From contig JACDAG010000456.1 in assembly GCA_013695565.1 (NCBI GenBank), positions 1-5,764 of the forward strand: a stretch of DNA of 5,764 nucleotides, given 5' to 3'. The stretch's first letter is position 1; every line of letters begins with the position of its first letter. Positions 1-5,764 of the stretch are shown in pieces. This DNA comes from Bradyrhizobium sp. Lineage in GTDB: Bacteria > Pseudomonadota > Alphaproteobacteria > Rhizobiales > Xanthobacteraceae. The position numbers and the translations under genes were made by a program. The notes below the pieces were generated by a model, which saw only the letters and a program-made list of their open reading frames with translations, searched no databases and was not told where the DNA came from.

Positions 1-857
1 GGTTCAACCCGACCTGCAGCTTCAAGGATCGCGGCACCACGGTGATGCTGTCCTATGTGCGGCAGCTCGGCATCGATGCGGTGCTGGAAGACAGTTCGGG
101 CAATAGCGGTGCGTCGGTGGCGGCCTATGGCGCGGCCGGCGGCATGCGGGTGAAAATCCTGGCGCCGGCCTACACGTCTCCGGCCAAGGTCGCGCAGGTG
201 CGCGCCTATGGCGCCGAGGTGCAGCTTGTCGAAGGTCCGCGTGAGGAGTCCGAGCGCGAGGCGATCCGACAGTCCAGCCAGATCTTCTATTCGAGCCACA
301 ACTGGCAGCCGTTCTTCCTGCAGGGGACCAAATCGATCGCCTACGAGCTGTGGGAGGATTTCGGTTTCGCTGCACCCGACAACATCATCATTCCCGTCGG
401 TGCCGGCAGCAATCTGCTCGGCTGCCACATCGGCTTCTCCGAATTGCTCGCCGCCGGCCAAATAACAAAACTTCCAAAACTGTTTGCCGCCCAGCCCCTC
501 AACTGTTCGCCATTGGATGCGAGCTTTCAGGCCGGTGTCGACACGCCGGTTGCACGCGCCGTCCACAAGACGATCGCGGAAGGCACCGCGATCGCGCATC
601 CGCTGCGGCTCAAGGAAATGATCCACGCCTTGAAAGACACTGGCGGGCAATCGGTGGCGGTGACCGAGGACGAGATCGTCACCGCCTTGAAACGGCTGGC
701 GCGAATGGGCCTGTTCGTGGAGCCGACTTCGGCCAGTGTCGCGGCGGCGTTCGCCAAACTCACCGCGCGCGGCGTCATCGGGGAGCGCGAAAGCACGGTG
801 ATGCTGATTTCCGGCACCGGCATCAAGACGGCGTCTGCGATTGCCGATCTGTTTTGA
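1..857 (+). CDS. PLP-dependent enzyme, short-form threonine synthase-like (5' partial)
   Basis: This is the 3' portion of a fold-type II pyridoxal-phosphate enzyme; its start lies before the window. Codons are read from base 3 and 284 residues are visible, ending in TGA at 855-857. Visible residues 1-11 read FNPTCSFKDRG, the PLP-lysine motif of threonine synthase-like enzymes, with Lys8 the expected Schiff-base lysine. SSGNSG (31-36) is the substrate/cofactor loop and VGAGSNLLG (132-140) the glycine-rich loop that holds the PLP phosphate. VEPTSASVAAA (239-249) and SGTGIK (270-275) match the family C-terminus. With roughly 60-80 residues missing, the full protein would be near 350-360 residues, the size of short-form threonine synthases (O-phosphohomoserine to threonine). 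I give no symbol, because rhizobial genomes usually carry a longer canonical ThrC elsewhere and related enzymes (dehydratases, diaminopropionate lyases, cysteate synthase) share this fold. Cys5, where many ThrC proteins have Gly, is a mild oddity. The family is sure; the substrate is not. Confidence 0.8.
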   Translation, partial: FNPTCSFKDRGTTVMLSYVRQLGIDAVLEDSSGNSGASVAAYGAAGGMRVKILAPAYTSPAKVAQVRAYGAEVQLVEGPREESEREAIRQSSQIFYSSHNWQPFFLQGTKSIAYELWEDFGFAAPDNIIIPVGAGSNLLGCHIGFSELLAAGQITKLPKLFAAQPLNCSPLDASFQAGVDTPVARAVHKTIAEGTAIAHPLRLKEMIHALKDTGGQSVAVTEDEIVTALKRLARMGLFVEPTSASVAAAFAKLTARGVIGERESTVMLISGTGIKTASAIADLF

Positions 858-879
858 TTCCGCTTTCAAGCCGCGGCCT

Positions 880-908
880 TTGACAGTCAGCAGTATCCAC
901 GATAGAAC
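880..908 (+). promoter_or_regulatory. Predicted sigma70-type promoter of radA
   Basis: A perfect -35 hexamer TTGACA (880-885) is followed, after exactly 17 bp, by TAGAAC (903-908), which matches the TATAAT -10 at four of six positions. A start site would fall near 914-917, giving a leader of about 25 bases before the radA ATG at 942. The promoter lies wholly in the 84-bp gap after the upstream gene, so radA probably has its own transcription unit. The weak final base of the -10 is the main doubt. The hexamers are seen directly; promoter activity is inferred. Confidence 0.6.
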
Positions 909-919
909 AAAATAAGAAC
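905..919 (+). promoter_or_regulatory. Predicted LexA (SOS) box upstream of radA
   Basis: GAAC (905-908), seven bases AAAATAA (909-915), then GAAC (916-919). This is exactly the direct-repeat operator GAAC-N7-GAAC (GTTC-N7-GTTC on the other strand) described for LexA of alphaproteobacteria, and the AT-rich spacer also suits known boxes. It overlaps the -10 of the predicted radA promoter and the likely transcription start, 22 bp upstream of the ATG, where a bound repressor would block transcription. By simple base counting, such an exact match in either orientation is expected by chance about once in several hundred gaps of this size. LexA binding itself is inferred. Confidence 0.7.
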
Positions 920-941
920 ACGCGCCGCCCACCGGGACTTC

Positions 942-2429
<1,488 letters not shown>

Positions 2430-2459
2430 AGCGGCGTGACGTAAGGGGCCCTCGCCGCT
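2430..2459 (+). terminator. Weak stem-loop after radA
   Basis: AGCGGCG (2430-2436) and CGCCGCT (2453-2459) form a perfect 7-bp GC-rich stem with a 16-base loop, starting directly after the radA stop codon. No T-run follows (the next bases are ATACAACGC), so it is not a classical intrinsic terminator. It could still protect the mRNA end or weaken readthrough into cvpA. The inverted repeat is seen directly; the function is a guess. Confidence 0.25.
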
Positions 2460-2464
2460 ATACA
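2436..2464 (+). promoter_or_regulatory. Tentative promoter for cvpA-purF
   Basis: GTGACG (2436-2441) and TATACA (2459-2464) are separated by 17 bp and match the -35 and -10 consensus at four of six positions each. If real, the cvpA leader would be about 140 bases. It overlaps the stem-loop after radA, so the two readings compete. In a GC-rich genome a 4+4 match is weak evidence. I list it because cvpA-purF needs a promoter in this 181-bp gap unless it is read through from radA, and no better pair of hexamers is visible. Confidence 0.2.
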
Positions 2465-2564
2465 ACGCGCGCGAAAGGCCAAGCGGGACGGTACAAATCC
2501 GGCCTTGCGGGATACGCCTTCTGACCGTCACCTAGAGCGGCACCGACACGCCGATTCGCGAGCC

Positions 2565-2585
2565 TTGAGATTTCTTGCTTTGAGA
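2565..2585 (+). promoter_or_regulatory. Direct repeat TTGAGA-N9-TTGAGA upstream of cvpA
   Basis: Two identical hexamers TTGAGA lie at 2565-2570 and 2580-2585, 15 bp start to start, in the only AT-rich patch of the gap and 25 bp before the cvpA ATG. The spacing (about one and a half helical turns) and the position fit a regulator site or a duplicated -35 element, but no good -10 follows either copy. I recognise no regulator for this motif. The rest of the 2430-2610 gap shows no gene or RNA structure that I can support. Confidence 0.2.
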
Positions 2586-2610
2586 ATTTACGAGCGGACC
2601 TGACCAGCCG

Positions 2611-3237
2611 ATGCCTGTAACGATACTCGATCTCGTCCTGCTTGGTGTGATGCTGGTTTCGGGGCTGCTCGCCATGGTGCGCGGCTTCATGCGCGAGATT
2701 TTGTCGATCGCTGCCTGGGGCGCGGCGGCGCTGGTCACGCTGTATGCTTTCTCCAAGCTGCTGCCGACCGCCAAAACGTATTTCAATAACGACACGGTTG
2801 CGGCCGTGGTGGTGGTGGCCGGCACGTTCATCACCACCCTGGTCGTGGTGTCGATCATTACGGTGCGGATTTCGGACATGATCCTGGATTCCCGGATCGG
2901 CGCGCTGGATCGCACCCTCGGCTTCCTGTTTGGCCTCGCCCGCGGCCTGCTGATCGTGGTCGTCGCCTTCCTGTTCTTCAGCTGGCTGGTCCCGGACAAG
3001 CAGCGGCCGGACTGGATCACCGGGGCCAAGTCCCGGACCGTGCTCGATGGAACCGGCCAATGGTTAATGTCGCTCTTGCCGGACGACCCCGAGAACACCA
3101 TCTTAAAGAGATTCAAGAAGAATAAACCCGACGACGATTCAACTGACGCCGAGCCGGCAGCCCCGGCCAGCGATGGCTACACCAAACCTGCCCGCGACGG
3201 CCTTAAAAAGCTGATCGAGAAACCCGCGAGCAAGTAA
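2611..3237 (+). CDS. cvpA: CvpA family inner-membrane protein
   Basis: CvpA proteins are small inner-membrane proteins named for the E. coli gene needed for colicin V production; later work links them to envelope homeostasis and bile-salt resistance, but the biochemical role is unsettled. This 208-residue product has four hydrophobic segments, at about 5-23, 30-50, 62-84 and 104-126. It carries the family patterns RGFMREILSIAAWG (24-37) and D100-R-T-L-G-F...G-L-A-R111-G at the entry to segment 4. A hydrophilic tail (about 128-208), rich in Asp, Lys, Pro and Ala, extends beyond the membrane core and is probably disordered; it makes this protein longer than the roughly 160-residue E. coli CvpA. 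The ATG at 2611 starts just before segment 1, as expected, although no clear Shine-Dalgarno sequence precedes it. The 22-bp gap to purF matches the conserved cvpA-purF pairing, which supports both the call and cotranscription. Confidence 0.92.
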   Translation: MPVTILDLVLLGVMLVSGLLAMVRGFMREILSIAAWGAAALVTLYAFSKLLPTAKTYFNNDTVAAVVVVAGTFITTLVVVSIITVRISDMILDSRIGALDRTLGFLFGLARGLLIVVVAFLFFSWLVPDKQRPDWITGAKSRTVLDGTGQWLMSLLPDDPENTILKRFKKNKPDDDSTDAEPAAPASDGYTKPARDGLKKLIEKPASK

Positions 3238-3250
3238 CTTTTGGGCTAAA

Positions 3251-3257
3251 AGAGAGG
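3251..3257 (+). promoter_or_regulatory. Ribosome-binding site of purF, start-deciding
   Basis: AGAGAGG is the only good Shine-Dalgarno-like run in the cvpA-purF gap. It lies just 2 bases before the first ATG (3260) but 11 bases before a second in-frame ATG (3269, Met4). Neither spacing is ideal, so true initiation may be at Met4. The difference is three residues of a propeptide that is expected to be removed. Confidence 0.5.
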
Positions 3258-3259
3258 CG

Positions 3260-4792
3260 ATGGACGCGATGCAAAACCCTTCCGATCCCGCCGCGCAACT
3301 TGACCGAAACTCCGGTCCGATCGATTTGCAGGACGATCTCCAGGATTTTGACGCTAACGGCGACACGCTACGCGAGGAATGCGGCGTGTTCGGCATCTTC
3401 GGCCACCCCGAGGCCGCCGCCATCACCGCACTCGGGTTGCACGCCCTGCAGCACCGCGGCCAGGAAGCCGCCGGCATCGTATCCTTCGACGGCAGCCGCT
3501 TCCACAGTGAGCGCCGCCTCGGCCTCGTCGGCGACACCTTCTCCCGCCGCGAAGTGATTGAGCGCCTGCCCGGCAACGCCGCCGTTGGCCACGTCCGCTA
3601 CTCCACCACAGGCGCCACCATCCTGCGCAATGTGCAGCCGCTGTTCGCCGAACTCAATGCCGGCGGTTTCGCGGTCGGCCACAACGGCAACCTCACCAAC
3701 GGACTGACGCTGCGCCGCGAACTGGTTCTCCATGGCGCCATGATGCAGTCGACCACCGACACCGAAGTGATCCTGCATCTGGTCGCGCAGTCGAAGCGCA
3801 GCCGCTTCATCGACCGCTTCATCGAGGCGTTGCGCACGATCGAGGGCGCCTATTCGCTGGTGTCGCTGACCAACAAGAAGCTGATCGGTGCGCGCGATCC
3901 GCTCGGCATCCGCCCCCTGGTGCTCGGCGACCTCGACGGTCACCCGATCCTGACCTCGGAGACCTGTGCGCTCGACATGATCGGCGCGAAGTATGTCCGC
4001 GATATCGAACCCGGCGAAATCGTCGTGTTCGACGAGCAAGGCGCACACAGCCACAAGCCGTTCCCGCCCAAGCCGCCGCGGCCCTGCATCTTCGAATACA
4101 TCTATTTCTCGCGACCGGATTCCATCGTCGGCGGCCGTTCGGTCTATGAGGTCCGAAAAGCCTTCGGCGCCCAGCTCGCGCGCGAGAGCCATGTCGAGGT
4201 CGACGTCGTGGTGCCGGTGCCGGATTCCGGCGTGCCCGCCGCGATCGGTTACGCCCAGCATTCCGGCGTGCCGTTCGAACTCGGTATCATCCGCAATCAC
4301 TATGTCGGCCGCACCTTCATTCAGCCGACCCAGAGCGTGCGCGAACTTGGCGTGCGCATGAAGCATTCGGCCAACCGCGCCGCGATCGAAGGCAAGCGGA
4401 TCATCCTGATCGACGATTCACTGGTGCGCGGCACGACGTCGAAGAAGATCGTGCGCATGATGCGCGACGCCGGCGCGCGCGAAGTGCATTTCCGCCTCGC
4501 CTCGCCGCCGATCCTCTACCCCGATTATTACGGTATCGACCTGCCGGACCGCGGCGGCCTTCTTGCCGCCACCCACTCGCTGGAAGAAATGCGCGAGATC
4601 ATCGGCGCCGATTCACTGGCGTTCCTGTCGATCGACGGCATGTACCGCGCGATGGGCGAGCCCGGCCGCGATCCCGCCAATCCGAAATTCTCGGATCATT
4701 GCTTCACCGGCGTCTATCCGACCCATCTCACCGACCAGACCCAGGTCGAACCGCAGCCCCGGCAATTGTCGCTGCTGGCGGAGGCGAGCTGA
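3260..4792 (+). CDS. purF: Amidophosphoribosyltransferase (glutamine PRPP amidotransferase)
   Basis: PurF makes phosphoribosylamine from PRPP and glutamine, the first committed step of de novo purine synthesis, in the cytosol. The 510-residue product has an N-terminal Ntn-type glutaminase domain: Cys41 in EECGVFGIFG is the nucleophile exposed after propeptide removal, with R113 (HVRYST), N142-G143 (HNGN) and D167 (TTDTEV) as glutamine-site residues. The C-terminal phosphoribosyltransferase domain shows RNHYVGRTFIQP (345-356), the flexible-loop region, and the PRPP motif IILIDDSLVRGTT (381-393). The 40-residue propeptide is acidic and longer than the 11 residues of B. subtilis PurF. Of the four [4Fe-4S] ligands in the Bacillus enzyme only one remains (C276, in RPCIFEY); the others align with D422, P475 and S478, so a cluster is unlikely. 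E. coli PurF also lacks a cluster. The gene follows cvpA by 22 bp. The start may be the ATG at 3260 or 3269. Confidence 0.97.
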   Translation: MDAMQNPSDPAAQLDRNSGPIDLQDDLQDFDANGDTLREECGVFGIFGHPEAAAITALGLHALQHRGQEAAGIVSFDGSRFHSERRLGLVGDTFSRREVIERLPGNAAVGHVRYSTTGATILRNVQPLFAELNAGGFAVGHNGNLTNGLTLRRELVLHGAMMQSTTDTEVILHLVAQSKRSRFIDRFIEALRTIEGAYSLVSLTNKKLIGARDPLGIRPLVLGDLDGHPILTSETCALDMIGAKYVRDIEPGEIVVFDEQGAHSHKPFPPKPPRPCIFEYIYFSRPDSIVGGRSVYEVRKAFGAQLARESHVEVDVVVPVPDSGVPAAIGYAQHSGVPFELGIIRNHYVGRTFIQPTQSVRELGVRMKHSANRAAIEGKRIILIDDSLVRGTTSKKIVRMMRDAGAREVHFRLASPPILYPDYYGIDLPDRGGLLAATHSLEEMREIIGADSLAFLSIDGMYRAMGEPGRDPANPKFSDHCFTGVYPTHLTDQTQVEPQPRQLSLLAEAS

Positions 4793-4795
4793 GCT

Positions 4796-4937
4796 GTCGT
4801 CCCTGCCTAGGGCGCAATTGCGCTCCGGAGCAGGGACCCATAGCCACCGGCCGTCGTTTGTCGGACGCCTATAGACACGACCACCTTGCACGTCATAACC
4901 CTCACGGCGTATGGGTCCCTGCGTTCGCAGGGACGAC
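4796..4937. repeat. 142-bp palindromic intergenic element (REP/MITE-like)
   Basis: The element is bounded by a perfect 11-bp inverted repeat, GTCGTCCCTGC (4796-4806) and GCAGGGACGAC (4927-4937). A second perfect inverted repeat of 13 bp lies inside: GCAGGGACCCATA (4830-4842) and TATGGGTCCCTGC (4910-4922). Each end also folds on itself: 4799-4806 with 4830-4837, around the 12-bp palindrome GCGCAATTGCGC (4812-4823), and 4915-4922 with 4927-4934 around a 4-base loop. A central stem joins 4853-4862 with 4874-4881, apart from a 2-base bulge. It starts 3 bp after the purF stop and ends 18 bp before the SDR start, filling most of that 163-bp gap. No coding capacity is credible. I recall very similar sequences scattered between genes in Bradyrhizobium-type genomes, but the copy number cannot be checked here. 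Its hairpins could act as a purF terminator or RNA end-protector, although no T-run follows. Confidence 0.8.
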
Positions 4938-4955
4938 GTTGATAGAGTTAAATTG

Positions 4956-5696
4956 ATGCCCCAACCCCTCGCCTCCCGTATCGCTCTCGTCACCGGCGCC
5001 TCGCGCGGTATCGGCTATGCCACTGCGCGCGCGCTTGCCAAAGCCGGCGCGCATGTCGTGGCGGTGGCGCGCACGCAAGGCGGGCTGGAAGAACTCGACG
5101 ACGAGATCCGCAAAGACGGCGGCAGCGCCACGCTGGTGCCGCTCAACCTCACCGACTCCGACGGCATCGCCCGGCTAGGCGCCGCGCTGCATGAGCGCCA
5201 TGGCAAGCTCGACATCCTCGTCGGCAATGCCGGCGTCGCCGGTCCGTCCTCGCCGCTCGGCCATATCGAACTGAAGCCGTGGAACGACGTGATGGCGGTC
5301 AACGTCACCGCGAACTTCCAGTTGATCCGCTGCATGGAGCCGCTGTTGAAGCAATCCGACGCCGGCCGCGCAGTCTTCGTGACCGCCGATGCCGCCAGCA
5401 AAGCCACCGCCTATGTCGGCCCCTATGCGGCCTCGAAAGCCGCCCTCGAAACCCTGGCGCGCGCCTGGGCGCAGGAGACCGCCAGCACGACGCTGCGCGT
5501 CAATTTGTTCAGCCCGGGGCCGACCCGCACGCGGATGCGCGCCACGGTATTTCCCGGCGAAGATCCGGAGACGCTGGATAAGCCGGAACAGGTCGCGGAA
5601 TTCATCGTGCCGATGTGCGCGCCCGACTGGACCGAGACCGGCAAGTTCTACGACTTCAAGACCCGCACGCTGATGAGCTTTCGCGCGCCGGCCTAG
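4956..5696 (+). CDS. Short-chain dehydrogenase/reductase (SDR), YciK-like
   Basis: This is a classical-size SDR of 246 residues, a cytosolic NAD(P)-dependent oxidoreductase of unknown substrate. It has the Rossmann cofactor motif TGASRGIG (13-20), Arg39 after the second beta strand (VVAVAR, hinting at NADPH), NAG (91-93), Asn116 in VNV, and the active-site Y157-x3-K161. The catalytic Ser expected 13 residues before the Tyr is Ala144 (sequence VTADAASK, 142-149), an ungapped match to FabG-type proteins from the GR at 137-138 to the Tyr; Thr143 is adjacent. The C-terminal stretch TETGKFYDF (226-234) and MEPLLKQSDAGR recall the YciK group. I chose the ATG at 4956 because it puts the Rossmann fold at its normal distance from the start. 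An in-frame ATG at 4911 would only add residues translated from the repeat element. No clear Shine-Dalgarno is visible at 4956. The intervening element makes cotranscription with purF uncertain. Confidence 0.9.
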   Translation: MPQPLASRIALVTGASRGIGYATARALAKAGAHVVAVARTQGGLEELDDEIRKDGGSATLVPLNLTDSDGIARLGAALHERHGKLDILVGNAGVAGPSSPLGHIELKPWNDVMAVNVTANFQLIRCMEPLLKQSDAGRAVFVTADAASKATAYVGPYAASKAALETLARAWAQETASTTLRVNLFSPGPTRTRMRATVFPGEDPETLDKPEQVAEFIVPMCAPDWTETGKFYDFKTRTLMSFRAPA

Positions 5697-5707
5697 ACTT
5701 TCTCCAC

Positions 5708-5764
5708 GTCATTGCGAGCCAACGGGTCGCGCCAACGCGCGCCCGATGACCGGCTCCGCGAAGC
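5708..5764. repeat. Start of a second palindromic intergenic repeat (cut by the window end)
   Basis: Beginning 11 bp after the SDR stop, GTCAT (5708-5712) pairs with ATGAC (5746-5750). Inside it lies a GC-rich hairpin, CGGG(T)CGCGC (5723-5732) with GCGCGCCCG (5737-5745), with one bulged T. GCGAGCC (5714-5720) is imperfectly mirrored by GGCTCCGC (5752-5759), and the repeat runs off the window in GCGAAGC. It differs in sequence from the 4796-4937 element. The opening CGTCATTGCGAG and the ending match, from memory, a repeat family that is very common between genes in Bradyrhizobium-type genomes. It could serve as a transcript-end structure for the SDR gene. Confidence 0.65.

Noticed and set aside
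868..880. GC-rich palindrome AAGCCGCGGCCTT as terminator of the upstream gene
   Set aside because: The self-complementary core GCCGCGGC (870-877) has no loop, so it cannot form a normal hairpin, and no T-run follows. It directly abuts the -35 of radA.
2458..3060. 200-codon open frame on the minus strand over the radA-cvpA gap and cvpA
   Set aside because: Its product is a polar, Arg/Gln/His-rich mirror of the hydrophobic CvpA segments. It has no family motif and mostly overlaps the real gene.
3238..3252. CTTTT/AAAAG stem between cvpA and purF as an attenuator or terminator
   Set aside because: It is only five A-T/G-C pairs and too weak to stand alone. The 22-bp gap fits simple cotranscription.
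3368..4366. 332-codon open frame on the minus strand inside purF
   Set aside because: It lies wholly antisense to a clearly conserved gene, has low-complexity composition (runs of Asp, Gly, Ala, Val) and no recognisable domain. Long antisense frames are expected from G/C-rich third positions.
4613..4993. 126-codon minus-strand frame across the purF-SDR gap
   Set aside because: Its middle is a translation of the palindromic repeat and its ends are antisense to purF and the SDR. I treat it as repeat sequence without coding function.

Overview
This window reads as ordinary chromosome from a high-GC alphaproteobacterium. The best guess is Bradyrhizobium or a close relative such as Rhodopseudomonas, Afipia or Nitrobacter. 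The grounds are strong G/C at third codon positions, the RadA, CvpA and PurF sequence types, an alphaproteobacterial LexA-type box (GAAC-N7-GAAC), and two palindromic intergenic repeats that I recognise from memory as common in Bradyrhizobium-type genomes. The genus is an inference.

Layout, all genes on the plus strand: (1) the 3' part of a fold-type II PLP enzyme resembling short-form threonine synthase (1-857, 5' end outside the window); (2) an 84-bp gap with a well-formed promoter (TTGACA, 17 bp, TAGAAC) whose -10 overlaps a perfect GAAC-N7-GAAC SOS-type box; (3) radA (942-2429), with a C-terminal tail built from a degenerate 12-bp tandem repeat; (4) a 181-bp gap with only weak regulatory candidates; (5) cvpA (2611-3237) and (6) purF (3260-4792), 22 bp apart and very likely cotranscribed; (7) a 142-bp inverted-repeat element that begins 3 bp after the purF stop and fills most of the next gap; (8) a short-chain dehydrogenase/reductase gene (4956-5696); (9) the start of a second palindromic repeat that runs off the window end.

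The genes serve different jobs: amino-acid or PLP chemistry, recombinational repair (RadA), an inner-membrane protein of envelope homeostasis (CvpA), the first committed step of purine synthesis (PurF), and an SDR of unknown substrate. The cvpA-purF pair is a widely conserved arrangement. radA probably has its own DNA-damage-responsive promoter.

I do not see a new multi-gene system here. The points most worth a second look are the predicted LexA control of radA, a PurF that keeps a cleavable (and long) propeptide but lacks three of the four [4Fe-4S] ligands of the Bacillus-type enzyme, an SDR whose catalytic Ser position is Ala, and the intergenic repeat elements, one of which creates a false upstream start for the SDR.
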